A program made the position numbers and the translations under genes. A DNA stretch of 64,000 bases from Antedon mediterranea (lineage: Eukaryota; Echinodermata; Crinoidea; Comatulida; Antedonidae), in NCBI RefSeq assembly GCF_964355755.1, contig NC_092675.1:14275312-14339311 (forward strand). Reading direction: 5' to 3'. Below the pieces are notes generated by a model. The model saw only the letters and a list, made by a program, of their open reading frames with translations, ran no database searches and had not been told where the DNA came from. This document shows, in pieces, positions 25,319 through 37,108 of the stretch. The stretch's first letter is position 1; each line of letters starts with the position of its first letter.

Positions 25319-27339
25319 CACTAACACATGTACAGTACAGCAGTATTACTATCAATCAATAGTAATTAGTTAGTAATTGAAATATAGACATACTATAGTA
25401 TTACTTTTACTATTATTCATTATCATTAGGCATTGTTAAAAGGAAATCAATACAATGCAATATTCCTTTAACATTTAAAAATGTACAATATTTTATGATC
25501 ATTAATGTTAATGAATCATTCTTTGTTGGCTTTCTTGCATTTGTTGGGTTTTATTATTTCATTTTGTATCATTGGAGATGTGAAAGTCAGATGAGTCTAA
25601 GTTTGACTTTAATCCACACTGCTGTTTGTGACGGTTGAGTTTGGCATGTATTAGCTCCCCGCCTTGCTCAGAGACCACATTCCATTCTCTCATGAATGCA
25701 ATAGCATGGTGCTCAAGCATATGTAGCTTAGGCTGTATTACACCTGGTGCAATATGCCTGTATTCTGCTAAAAATACTTGTATGATATTTTTTATGTAAT
25801 TAAAAAATACTTAATTTACACATTAATACATTTTATAATTTCAGAAATTTTGTGATGAAAAAGTCAATCTGTGGTGACTGTAGAATGGACCCGAGATCTG
25901 ACTATCTTAGACATTTAAATAATAGAAAGTTCTGACAATTTTTTTGAATAAAAATATACAATGTATGATGTAATCTTAATTGAAAATTGGCGCTTTTTAA
26001 ACTATGTATATAAATTAGGATGAGAAAACAGTTATTTGATTATGAGGTATGTTCATTTAATTAAATTTGTTAGTATAAACTTTCAAAAAGAGTGAAGATA
26101 TAAAGAAGAAAAGCAGATTATGGAGCAGCTGTACCAGACAAAAAACTGTTCCCTTAAACACCAGTGTGTTCTTTCACTTGTGAATGTAGTTTTGGCCCAG
26201 GTCATAGTTGTTGTTGAAGTGTAGCATGCCAAGCAATTTGGTCCATGCCCTGTTAATTTAAATGTTAGCGTGGTAGTATACAGTATCCATTGAAAATTCG
26301 CGAATGGCAGGTTGTATAAATGTATATAGGTTGTAATTTTACATTTGTTAGATTTAGTGCAAATTTGTGATGGTTTTCATATTTTTTAAATTGTATTTTT
26401 TATCCTTTTCTTTAAATTTTGTTCCACAACAGAAGCAAGTAGAACGTAAAGCCTTTTCGTGAAACTGTGTTGCCTACAAAAAAGAAAAGAAATTTTAATT
26501 TTACCAACCTTTAATTTTATATTATATTTATCATACAGTAGTTTGAGTATTTTTGTATAGGCTTTAATTTTAAGGGCCTAGCTAGGCCTGGTAGTTAGTA
26601 GTTTTACTAAATTTTTACATTTATGATGAATTATATTCAGTTGAAATAAATACAATGATAATAATTAAGCGTATTATTTAATCTATTGTAAATTAAAATG
26701 ATGTATAGCATGATTACATTACTTATATGTACCAACTAGGCCTAGCTACAACCTAGGCCTAGTTGCATAGAGCCTAGCCAGCGGTTATCAGCCGCATTCA
26801 TCGACCTCTCGCCAAATACGCTGTTTCGCATTTAACAAAACAGTCGAGTTTTTAAATGAAAATGTCTTGAGATTTTCACCGTCACCTCCTAACAATTCAA
26901 TGTCTCATTTAAGCATATATAATCAAACTTTTACCTAGATTTTCCAAGTATTTATGAAAATTACGAATAAAAACAAAAAGTGTACAATTTGACAAGCATT
27001 TTTTCAAACTTTCCATTGTTTACATTTGCTAGGCCGATCGATGTTAATTTTTAAAACTTCCGGGTGTAAATAATTTCGTAAACTTGGTGTTATGCTTAAT
27101 TACTTACTATTTCTAAAAAATCGGTAATTAAAAATCTTATTTTCTAACAAATAGTATAAAAATGGTTTTATAATATTTATGACGAAATTGATTAAATTAA
27201 TTTAAAGTGTAGTTATAAAAGTTGCAAATGTCGCGAAAGTTGAACGAGATTCAACCACTCGCGCGGCGTCACGCTCAGGCACATATCACCGTCTGACAAT
27301 ATTGAGGGCGCTTGACTTTTTCTATTTATTTTACATTGG
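25319..27339. other. Non-coding interior of insert 1, right part
   Basis: About 2 kb of AT-rich sequence without a supportable gene or structured RNA. A few GC-richer islands occur (about 25640-25700, 26760-26830, 27240-27300). The last one contains the inner inverted copy of the GCGCCCTCAA subterminal motif. Confidence 0.55.
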
Positions 27340-27353
27340 TTGAAACAGCTGTG

Positions 27354-30300
27354 TTTTGAGCATTTAGACAAACCTTTTTCACACAAAACACCAAAGTGCT
27401 TAGAATAGCTTCAAATCGCATTTGGAGACGTTTTAGACCATTTGGTGATTTTCGAAAAAACTTGTTAACATAAAAACACCAAAGTGCTTAGAATAGCTTC
27501 AAATCGTATTTGGAGACGTTTTAGACCATTTTGAGATTTTCGAAAAAACTTGGTTACACAAAAACATCAAAGTGCTTAAAATCACATTATAAACCGTTTT
27601 AGACCATTTTGAGCATTTCGATAACACTTTTCACACAAAAACATCAAAGAGCACAAAATAGCTTAATATCGTATTTAAAAACGTTTTAGACCATTTTGAG
27701 CATTTCGACAAAACTTTTTCACACAAAACACCAAAGTGCTTAGAATAGCTTCAAATCGCATTTGGAGACGTTTTAGACCAATTTGTGCATTTCGATGAAA
27801 CTTGGTTTTACACAAAAACATCAAAGTGCTTAAAATCACATTATAAACCGTTTTAGACCATTTTGAGCATTTCGATAACACTTTTCACAGAAAAACATCA
27901 AAGAGCACAAAATAGCTCAATATCGTATATAAAAACGTTTTAGAACTTTTTCACACAAAACACCAACGTGCTTAGAATAGCTTCAAATCGCATTTGGAGA
28001 CGTTTTAGACCATTTTGTGATTTTTGAAAAAACTTGTTAACATAAAAACACCAAAGTGCTTAGAATAGCTTCAAATCGCATTTGGAGACGTTTTAGACCA
28101 TTTTGTGATTTTCGAAAAAACTTGTTAACATAAAAACACCAAAGTGCTTAGAATAGCTTCAAATCGCATTTGGAGACGTTTTAGACAATTTTGTGATTTT
28201 CGAAAAAACTTGTTAACATAAAAATACCAAAGTGTTTAGAATAGCTTAAAATCGCATTTGGAGACGTTTTAGACCATTTTGTGATTTTCGAAAAAACTTG
28301 TTAACATAAAAACACCAAAGTGCTTAGAATAGCTTCAAATCGCATTTGGAGACGTTTTATACCATTTTGTGATTTCCGAAAAAAACTTGTTAACATAAAA
28401 ACACCAAAGTGCTTCGAATAGCTTCAAATCGCATTTGGAGACGTTTTAGACCATTTTGTGATTTTCGAAAAAACTTGTTAACATAAAAACACCAAAGTGC
28501 TTAGAATAGCTTCAAATCGCATTTGGAGAGGTTTTAGACCATTTTGTGCATTTCGATGAAACTTGGTTACACAAAAACATCAAAGTGCTTAAAATCACAT
28601 TATAAATCGTTTTAGACCATTTTGAGCATTTCGACAAAACTTTTTCACACAAAACACCAATGTGCTTAGAATAGCTTCAAATCGCATTTGGAGACGTTTT
28701 AGACCATTTTGTGATTTTCGAAAAAACTTGTTAACATAAAAACACCAAAGTGCTTAGAATAGCTTCAAATCGTATTTGGAGACGTTTTAGACCATTTTGA
28801 GATTTTCGAAAAAACTTGGTTACACAAAAACATCAAAGTGCTTAAAATCACATTATAAACCGTTTTAGACCATTTTGAGCATTTCGATAACACTTTTCAC
28901 ACAAAATACCAAAGTGCTTAGAATAGCTTCAAATCGCATTTGAAGACGTTTTAGACCATTTTGTGATTTTCCAAAAAACTTTTTAACATAAAAACATCAA
29001 AGTGTACACAATAGCTTCAAGTCGCATTTGCAGACGTTTTAGACCAATTTGTGATTTTCGAAAAAACTTATTAACATAAAAATACCAAAGTGTTTAGAAT
29101 AGCTTAAAATCGCATTTGGAGACGTTTTAGACCATTTTGTGATTTTCGAAAAAACTTGTTAACATAAAAACACCAAAGTTCTTAGAATAGCTTCAAATCG
29201 CATTTGGAGACGTTTTAGACCATTTTGTGCATTTTGATGAAACTTGGTAACACAAAAACATCAAATTGCTTAAAATCACATTATAAATCGTTTTAGACCA
29301 TTTTGAGCATTTCGACAAAACTTTTTCACACAAAACACCAAAGTGCTCAGAATAGCTTCAAATCGCATTTGGAGACGTTTTAGACCATTTTGTGATTTTC
29401 GAAAAAAACTTGTTAACATAAAAACACCAAAGTGCTTAGAATAGCTTCAAATCGCATTTGGAGACGTTTTAGACCATTTTGTGATTTTCGAAAAAACTTG
29501 TTAACATAAAAACACCAAAGTGCTTAGAATAGCTTCAAATCGCATTTGGAGACGTTTTAGACCATTTTGTGATTTTCGAAAAAAATTGTTAACATAAAAA
29601 CACCAAAGTGCTTAGAATCACATTATAAACCGTTTTAGACCATTTTGAGCATTTCGATAACACTTTTCACACAAAATACCAAAGTGCTTAGAATAGCTTC
29701 AAATCGCATTTGAAGACGTTTTAGACCATTTTGTGATTTTCGAAAAAACTTTTTAACATAAAAACATCAAAGTGTACAGAATAGCTTCAAGTCGCATTTG
29801 CAGACGTTTTAGACAATTTTGTGATTTTCGAAAAAACTTGTTAACATAAAAATACCAAAGTGTTTAGAATAGCTTAAAATCGCATTTGGAGACGTTTTAG
29901 ACCATTTTGTGATTTTTGAAAAAACTTGTTAACATAAAAACACCAAAGTGCTTAGAATAGCTTCAAATCGCATTTAGAGACGTTTTAGACCATTTTGTGA
30001 TTTTCGAAAAAAATTGTTAACATAAAAACACCAAAGTTCTTAGAATCACATTATAAACCGTTTTAGATCATTTTGAGCATTTCGATAACAATTTTCACAC
30101 AAAAACATCAAAGAGCACAAAATAGGTTAATATCGTATTTAAAAATGTTTTAGACCATTTTGAGCATTTAGACAAAACTTTTTCACACAAAACACCAAAG
30201 TGCTTAGGATAGCTTGAAATCACATTTGGAGACGTTTTAGACCATTTTGTGATTTTCGAAAAAACTTGTTAACATAAAAACAACGAAGTGCTTAGAATAG

Positions 30301-32108
30301 CTTCAAGTCGCATTTGGAGACGTTTTAGACCATTTTATGATTTTCGAAAAAACGTGTTTAACATAAAAACACCAAAGTGCTTAGAATAGCTTCAAATCGT
30401 ATTTGGAGACGTTTTAGACCATTTTGAGATTTTCGAAAAAACTTGGTTACACAAAAACATCAAAGTGCTTAAAATCACATTATAAACCGTTTTAGACCAT
30501 TTTGAGCATCTCGATAACACTTTTCACACAAAAACATCAAAGAGCACAAAATAGCTTAATATCGTATTTAAAAACGTTTTAGACCATTTTGAGCATTTCG
30601 ACAAAACTTTTTCACATAAAACACCAAAGTGCTTAGAATAGCTTCAAATCGCATTTGGAGACGTTTTAGACCAATTTGTGCATTTCGATGAAACTTGGTT
30701 ACACAAAAACATCAAAGTGCTTAAAATCACATTATAAACCGTTTTAGACCATTTTGAGCATTTCGATAACACTTTTCACACAAAAACATCAAAGAGCACA
30801 AAATAGCTTAATATCGTATTTAAAAACGTTTTAGACCATTTTGAGCATTTAGACAAAACTTTTTAAAAACAAAACACCAAAGTGCTTAGAATAGCTTCAA
30901 ATCGCATTTGGAGACGTTTTAGACCATTTTGTGATTTTCAAAAAAACTTGTTTACATAAAAACACCAAAGTTCTTAGAATAGCTTCAAATCGCATTTGGA
31001 GACGTTTTAGACCATTTTGTGATTTTCGAAAAAACTTGTTAACATAAAAACACCAAAGTGCTTAGAATAGCTTCAAATCGCATTTGGAGACGTTTTAGAC
31101 CATTTTGTGATTTTCGAAAAAACTTGTTAACATAAAAACACCAAAGTGCTTAGAATAGCTTCAAATCGCATTTGGAGACGTTTTAGACCAATTTGTGATT
31201 TTCGCAAAAACTTATCAACATAAAAACACCAAAGGGTTTAGAATAGCTTCAAATCGCATTTGGAGACGTTTTAGACCATTTTGTGATTTTCGAAAAAACT
31301 TGTTAACATAAAAACACCAAAGTGCTTAGAATAGCTTCAAATCGCATTTGGAGACGTTTTAGACCATTTTGTGATTTTCGAAAAAAATTGTTAACATAAA
31401 AACACCAAAGTGCTTAGAATCACATTATAAACCGTTTTAGACCATTTTGAGCATTTCGATAACACTTTTCACACAAAAACATCAAAGAGCACAAAATAGC
31501 TTAATATCGTATTTAAAAATGTTTTAGACCATTTTGAGCATTTAGACAAAACTTTTTCACACAAAACACCAAAGTGCTTAGAATAGCTTCAAATCGCATT
31601 TGGAGACGTTTTAGACCATTTTGTGATTTTCGAAAAAACTTGTTAACATAAACACACCAAAGTGCTTAGAATAGCTTCTAATCGCATTTGGAGACATTTT
31701 AGACCAATTTGTGATTTTCGAAAAAACTTGTCAACATAAAAACACCAAAGTGTTTAGAATAGCTTCAAATCGCATTTGGAGACGTTTTAGACCAATTTGT
31801 GATTTTCGAAAAAACTTATCAACATAAAAACACCAAAGGGTTTAGAATAGCTTCAAATCGCATTTGGAGACGTTTTAGACCATTTTGTGATTTTCGAAAA
31901 AACTTGTTAACATAAAAACACCAAAGTGCTTAGAATAGCTTCAAATCGCATTTAGAGACGTTTTAGACCATTTTGTGATTTTCGAAAAAAATTGTTAACA
32001 TAAAAACACCAAAGTTCTTAGAATCACATTATAAACCGTTTTAGACCATTTTGAGCATTTCGATAACAATTTTCACACAAAAACATCAAAGAGCACAAAA
32101 TAGCTTAA
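27354..32108 (+). repeat. Satellite array, block 2
   Basis: Same family, same orientation and same monomer classes as block 1. It starts inside the C/D-type monomer interrupted by insert 1 and ends inside a C-type monomer at GCTTAA. A local duplication with a 770-bp period is marked by the rare variant CATCAAAGTGTACA (29001 and 29771 regions). The minus-strand open frame at 27675-27881 is a translation of three monomers and not a gene. Confidence 0.97.
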
Positions 32109-32281
32109 AGCAGATTTGGGAAACTAAATTATAGTTTATACACAATACCTTCTGGAGTAACCCGGACTCCACTACAAGGACATTGAATATCAATAGATAA
32201 TTATACCTACACTATAGTGACCTCAACAAGTGACAGTTGATGGATGGGTTTGGTACTGCCTCCTTTAAGTCTACTTTTTAA
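32109..32281. other. Left flank of insert 2, unrecognised
   Basis: Short unique sequence between satellite block 2 and the Harbinger element. Together with 43435-44050 it forms a roughly 0.8-kb insertion into a C-type monomer. The left satellite stops at GCTTAA and the right resumes at AATATCG, consistent with a TAA duplication of 3 bp. A weak inverted match, TTTATACACAAYACC, lies 26 bp inside the left edge and at the right edge. I do not recognise the element. Confidence 0.5.
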
Positions 32282-32435
32282 GGGTATGTTCAGACCTACG
32301 GAGTTATGCTTTCGTATCACAACCAAGGTCATATTTTAATGAGCGTCGTAAGAGCAAAGTGTTCAGATTCATTGCAACGAAGTTGCGGTACAAACGGATA
32401 TGATGTCACTCGCTAGCGATTAACCAAACTAACGC

Positions 32436-34262
32436 ATGCGCACGGCCGCTATGTGTGACCTTTTTGTTATTGCATGCTTTTTCCGATGCATGCAGCACGC
32501 TGTAATTTTTTCAACAATGTTGCCATTACATTTATTTGCTATTTTACTTCAATTAATCGACGATGATAGTATTAACCAATTTGCAGCTGATATGGACAAA
32601 GAATGTGTAATTGTTTGTATGTTTTTGATAAACTTTATTCGAGCAAAACGACGACGTCAGCTTCGTCGCGAAAAATTGAGGAGAAGGCTTCTCTGGCTAA
32701 TGCTAGATGAACAAGCCGGTTTAGAGTCCATCTTTTCGTCCCATTTTCAAGTGGAAAGTGAACCGATTTATCGTAGATGGTGGGTAAAGCCTGGCGTTAG
32801 AAGTACGTTCTGGTGGGAAAATCATGTAATGACTAACTGGGATGAAGAGGAATGGTTAACAAATTTCAGGTATGTCCCTGTATTAATAAAACAGTGTAAA
32901 TATATTGTTATTATATTGTTGACCTTTCTAGTGCTAGGCCTTATCTATCTAGCTAGGCCTCTAGGCTAGATAGCGGTAGTAGGCCTACCGCCATCTCTAT
33001 CCTATCTGAATGCTAAAAAGCAGAGAATCCCGACAATACATATAGACAGGCGTAGTTTCTGTTACTATTTATTATGCTTTATTATTATTATGTAATGTTG
33101 TCTATACTGTAGTATATAGGCCTATATAATTGATGCGGGTTATTTTAAATAATGTAGTACTAAGTATAATATACTAATACAGTACCGACTACAGTAATAC
33201 TAATAGGCATACCAATATTTATTTTTTTTCAGAATGAACAAGGCTGCATTCAATTACATTGTAGAAGAGTTAAGACCACACATCACCTACAGAGATAGTA
33301 GATTGAGATCAGCTTTCTCTGTAGAAATTCGGCTAGCCCTAACATTGTACCGCTTATCAACTGGGGTTTCTTTTCGGTGCGTTTCCAATCAGTTTGGTGT
33401 CGCGAGGTCCACTTCGTGTGAGATTTTTCATGAAGTATGTCGGCAAATTGAAAGGGTGTTGATGCCAAAGTTTGTACGTGTTCCGGAAGGACAAGAGTTA
33501 CTGGTAAGTATATAAAATAATTGGTGATGTTACAATTTTGGTTTATACAGTATAAAATAAATTAATTATGTTTTTTTACAGGACATGGTTGAAAAATTCA
33601 GGATGAAGCAAGGATTCCCGCAGGTCGCTGGGGCTATTGATGGCACACACATCAAAATAACTGCACCAACTGAAAATGCCCAAGACTACTTTAATCATAA
33701 ATGGTCATATTCAGTGCTGCTACAAGGGCTAGTGGATGCAGATGGCAAATTTATGAACACTTTTTTTGGCTTGCCAGGAAGCGTACACGATGCTCGTATG
33801 TTCAACCTTTCCACATTAAGCAATAAGTTAGCGGACAACACACTTTTCAACCCAAATCCATCTTTAAATATTGAGGGAACTGCTGTGCCACTGTTAATAA
33901 TCGGAGACCCTGCATACCCATTATTACCAAATTTAATTCGCCCTTTTATTGGTAGGGGTAATCTAAATAGAGAAAAAAGGATTTTTAACTTCAAACATTC
34001 TTCCACTAGAATGACAGTTGAAAAAGCTTTCGGAAGACTCAAAGGAAGGTGGCATTTACTGTTAAAGGAAAACGAACACGAAGTTAGAAATTTACGGTCT
34101 GTGGTACAGGCATGCTGTACCTTGCATAATATTTGTGAAGCTTCAAATGTTCCTTATATGAATTATCTCAACGAAGGGGTAAATTTAGAGGACGAGGGGG
34201 AACAGATATGCAGACATAACCGTACACAATCTGGGGAAGAAATTAGGAAATTAATGCTATAG
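32436..34262 (+). CDS. PIF/Harbinger DDE transposase (HARBI1-like), three exons
   Basis: Exons 32436-32869, 33233-33503 and 33582-34262 give 461 codons. The junctions are CAG|GTATGT to TTTTTTTTCAG|A and CTG|GTAAGT to TTTTTTTACAG|G, and the frame is kept through both. An internal Met at 32592 would give 409 residues, closer to the usual size, so the true start is uncertain. The middle region has RRWWVKP followed by DEEEWLTNFRMN, typical ahead of the catalytic domain. Exon 2 carries a helix-turn-helix-like stretch (RLSTGVSFRCVSNQFGVARS). Exon 3 holds the DDE_Tnp_4-type core: first D in GAIDGTH, second D in IGDPAYPL, E in MTVEKAFGRLKGRW. It would cut at the TIRs, probably with the Myb-like partner at 41143-43076. 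No stop or frameshift is seen. Confidence 0.93.
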
Positions 34263-34722
34263 TTTCTTTCTTGAAGGATTAAAACTAAATGTGTTAATCG
34301 CAGTCCTGAAAAATAACTTTTGAACATTCAAGTTCATCTGTGCTAAAAAATGTTTATTATAACTCTGATTAAAACAATCAACATGCATGCAGTTTATAAA
34401 CAAAACACTTCTAAAATCTAAAAAATATATATGTAAAAACAGTAAAAATACATAAATGTTCATAAATTAGTCTACATTATTTTGGCAAGGTTAAATAAGT
34501 TTTATATATATATATATATATATTGCATTATTTTATAAGTAGTAAATATGTGTATAATAATCAACATGCATGCAGTCTATTAACAAAACACTTCTTAAAT
34601 CTAAAAATACAAAAATGTTACTAATATTGTCCACCTAAACATGGCAAGGTTAAATCTAAAAATACAAAAATGTTACTAATATTGTCCACCTAAACATGGC
34701 AAGGTTAAATATGTTTTATATA
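34263..34722. repeat. AT-rich spacer with short tandem repeats
   Basis: The 3' flank of the transposase gene has a (TA)n run at about 34505-34522. At 34597-34710 it holds two copies plus a few bases of a 55-bp unit containing GTCCACCTAAACATGGCAAG. An imperfect ~180-bp duplication is marked by CAACATGCATGCAGT at 34378 and 34562. No gene is seen. The Gypsy element inserted into a TATATA copy at its right edge. Confidence 0.8.
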
Positions 34723-35136
34723 TGTAGCACTCTTTATATAAATGACACAGACTGTTGTTATATTTTCTCAATGGTACTTTATTTACACTATATACAGGTA
34801 CACAGAGAGTGATTAAGTTGTAGCTATCGGTTCAAGTTATTTCCAACTTGTGTTAATCTACAAGAAGTGTTAATTACAGAACATACATGACTATTTAAGG
34901 AGTAGCCCAGTGAGGTGACTTATCAGTTCAGTGACCCTCCTTGTCCCCTCCCAAGAGCTGGTATATCCATTAAGATCACACCCAAGTAATCATTAGTAAG
35001 TTATTACCAATTCCATAGAATAAGGCAATTAATTATTAGGAGTTGACACCTTAGTGGTTACAGCCCAGGTCTATAGTCTACATTAGTTAAGTATGGAAAA
35101 CCACATGAATTCCAGGAGAGTGAGTGACCTGCTACA
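34723..35136 (-). repeat. 3' LTR
   Basis: 414 bp, identical to the 5' LTR except for four substitutions: two C/T near the distal end, one A/T and one A/C in the middle. On the coding strand it starts TGTAGCAGGTCACTC and ends AAAGAGTGCTACA. An AATAAA-type signal (minus strand of CTTTATTTACAC, about 34787) lies near the end, consistent with an R-region poly(A) site. Confidence 0.95.
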
Positions 35137-35152
35137 TCCACCCTGGCTTTCT
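35137..35152 (-). other. Candidate polypurine tract
   Basis: Directly upstream of the 3' LTR on the coding strand is a purine-rich stretch ending CCAGGGTGGA before TGTAGC. It is short and interrupted, so it is called by position rather than by strength. Confidence 0.5.
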
Positions 35153-35229
35153 GAACATCGCCCTCGATGTTACATAAAAAACATAAATCTTAAGCTAAAA
35201 CAGTATAAAATATTAAAACAACTTACAAA

Positions 35230-35412
35230 CTACAAAATTAACACAAAAATCAAATGAAAAGTACAAGCAAACTTAAGTAAGAAAAAAACATACCTTTCCA
35301 CTGCCGTATGTTCAAGCATATAAACATTAACGGAATAAGCAACACCAATATATAAGATAAAACAAACTAGAAAAATACATGTTTGTAGAGCCGTATTCAT
35401 GTCGCAGGACAA
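35230..35412 (-). CDS. Small hydrophobic reading frame in the Gypsy 3' region (doubtful)
   Basis: Sixty codons downstream of integrase on the coding strand. Residues about 6-27 are strongly hydrophobic and resemble a signal peptide or membrane segment, and the C-terminal third is also hydrophobic. A consensus-like 5' splice site (GAAAG|GTATGT) falls after about codon 40, so the frame could be a spliced leader exon instead. I see no partner exon and no envelope-like motif. It may be chance coding in AT-rich DNA. Confidence 0.2.
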   Translation of the reverse strand: MSCDMNTALQTCIFLVCFILYIGVAYSVNVYMLEHTAVERYVFFLLKFACTFHLIFVLIL

Positions 35413-35809
35413 CCCACTAACAGCGGCATATTGGCAAAATCAAAAGAAAGAACAAAAAAAAATTTAGCATACAAAATATAACAGGAACGAACATCTCATT
35501 CCAGAAACAAGTGCCACACTAAACCACTGACAATACAGCGTGTTCAAGGCACGTACGTATTACCCGTACATAAACATCAAAACAATCATGTTTCAAACAA
35601 ATTTAAAGCAAAATACTGTATATCAGAAAATCAATCTTAAATTATTAAAAGAGATCAAAGCAAAATAAATCAAACGTAAATAATCTAATGTTATTTATAA
35701 TACGAAATGTTTTGAGGGGCCGCTATAACATAACCTCAAGTGATAAAAGAAAAATTAAGTATAATGTAATCATGCATAAATAACAAAAATTAGCTTCAAC
35801 ATTAAAAAT

Positions 35810-37096
35810 CTATGAATCAGTAAGATGAGCTTGTTTACTCTTCCAAGATTCAAAAATTTGACGACCCTTCTTAATTTTCCAACTACGTGACTTAATAATG
35901 TGTTGGTTTACATCGATAGGGTCTTCAATAGGCAGAAACATACAAGGGGTGAGGAGATTCCTATGAAGGGTACGCTTATGAGTATCATTCTCAATTGTAT
36001 ACACAGGTAGAGTGGGGTGTTTATTAACAATAACATATGGCTTCTCTTCCCATTGGTCAGCGAGTTTCTGTTTACCAACTATAGCTTTCTTTTGAACAAG
36101 TACCCTGTCACCCATTTTAAGTACTGAATTGGTAGCTCGTTTATCATAATTATGTTTTTGCCTAGCCTTGGCTTCACTAGCTGAATTTTGGGATGTGACA
36201 TAAGCATGATTCAGTTGTTCAAGTAACTTAATTACATAATCGTCATATTGTTCCCCATCCGTCGGACCATTATTATTTACTATACCAAATAGTATATCAA
36301 CAGGTAATCTCGCGTGTCGTCCAAACATAAGATAAAAAGGGGCATAACCAGTGGTTTCGTGTTTTGTGCAATTATACGCATGAGCCATGGGACCTACATA
36401 ATCCTTCCAGTTTAGTTTCTTCTCTGCTGGTAAAGAGCCTAACATGCTTAACAATGTACGATTCCAACGTTCTGTAGTACCATTACCCATGGGGTGATAA
36501 GGGGTTGTACGTGATTTTTCAATGCCTGTTAATTTACAAATTTGTTTAATAATGGCACTTTCAAAATTACGGCCTTGGTCGGAATGGAGGCGTTTAGGAA
36601 ACCCATAATGTAAAAAGAAATTATTAATTAAAACTTTTGCTACAGTAGTTGCTGTTTGATCCTTTGTAGGGTATGCCTGAGCATATTTAGTAAAATGGTC
36701 TGTTACAACTAGAACATTTTCAAAACCACCTGCTGAACGTTCAAGTTTAAGGAAATCAATACATACCAACTCCATTGGTTCGGATGTGAAAATTGGTACT
36801 AAAGGAGCTTTAGTTTTACTTTGAGGCGTCTTACGTAAACAACAACGTTTACAACTTATACAATGTTGTTTAATATCATCAGCCATTTTAGGCCAGTAAA
36901 ACCTACTACGTATCATATCTAGAGTCCTTTCATAACCTAAATGTCCAAGTTCATCATGTAATTTTGTCAAAACAGTTGATTTATGATCAGCCGGAAGTAC
37001 AAGTTGAAAACGCGGAAAATTGTCAACAAAAGTTTTACGATAAAGTACATTGTCCTTCCATTCTAAACGATCCCATTGGCGAAGTAAAGTAAGCAC
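35810..37096 (-). CDS. Ty3/Gypsy integrase (displaced frame of pol)
   Basis: The frame opens after a stop near 37108, so it is the 3' part of pol separated by a 1-base shift and not a separate gene. An HHCC zinc-binding module is present (H47, H52, C79, C82; HDELGHLGYERT then CISCKRC). The catalytic triad is D114 (CIDFLKL), D173 (HSDQGRNF) and E209 (GTTERWNR), with exactly 35 residues between the second D and E. A GPY/F-like C-terminal segment follows (GDRVLVQKK... KLADQWEEKPYVI). The protein would insert the cDNA into host DNA. The true N-terminal residues lie in the upstream pol frame. Confidence 0.92.
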   Translation of the reverse strand: MLTLLRQWDRLEWKDNVLYRKTFVDNFPRFQLVLPADHKSTVLTKLHDELGHLGYERTLDMIRSRFYWPKMADDIKQHCISCKRCCLRKTPQSKTKAPLVPIFTSEPMELVCIDFLKLERSAGGFENVLVVTDHFTKYAQAYPTKDQTATTVAKVLINNFFLHYGFPKRLHSDQGRNFESAIIKQICKLTGIEKSRTTPYHPMGNGTTERWNRTLLSMLGSLPAEKKLNWKDYVGPMAHAYNCTKHETTGYAPFYLMFGRHARLPVDILFGIVNNNGPTDGEQYDDYVIKLLEQLNHAYVTSQNSASEAKARQKHNYDKRATNSVLKMGDRVLVQKKAIVGKQKLADQWEEKPYVIVNKHPTLPVYTIENDTHKRTLHRNLLTPCMFLPIEDPIDVNQHIIKSRSWKIKKGRQIFESWKSKQAHLTDS

Positions 37097-37108
37097 AGTT
37101 TGTGATCA
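37063..37108 (-). other. Frame break between RNase H and integrase
   Basis: The RNase H frame runs to a TAG at 37063 while the integrase frame is open from about 37108, in a different phase. Conserved linker residues (LLRQWDRL) are in the downstream frame, so a 1-base indel occurred inside this 46-base overlap. There is no slippery heptamer or stem here, so a lesion (or an assembly error) is more likely than programmed shifting. Confidence 0.7.

Larger units (their letters stand above)
19439..27353. mobile_element. 7.9-kb DNA-transposon-like insertion with CACAG ends (CMC-like?), non-coding
   Basis: This segment splits a satellite monomer cleanly. The left satellite stops at GACCATTTT and the right resumes at TTTTGAGCATTT, as expected for one insertion with a 4-bp TTTT target duplication (19435-19438 and 27354-27357). 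The ends are 14-bp perfect inverted repeats, CACAGCTGTTTCAA (19439-19452, 27340-27353). A second inverted match, GCGCCCTCAA, lies a few tens of bases further in on each side. Termini beginning CAC with short target duplications recall the CMC (CACTA/Mirage/Chapaev) group, but no transposase is visible (longest frame 66 codons), so the assignment is tentative. It carries a nested Harbinger MITE and a triplicated unit. Confidence 0.75.

Noticed and set aside
27675-27881. Open frames of 60-70 codons in the satellite (also 46192-46398) with a repeated SKCSKWSKTVYN-like peptide
   Set aside because: They translate successive monomers; the peptide periodicity equals the DNA repeat, there is no start context, and the frames break with every monomer-length change.
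33283-34042. Minus-strand frames opposite the Harbinger transposase
   Set aside because: They lie antisense to the clearly recognisable DDE exons and show no motifs of their own.
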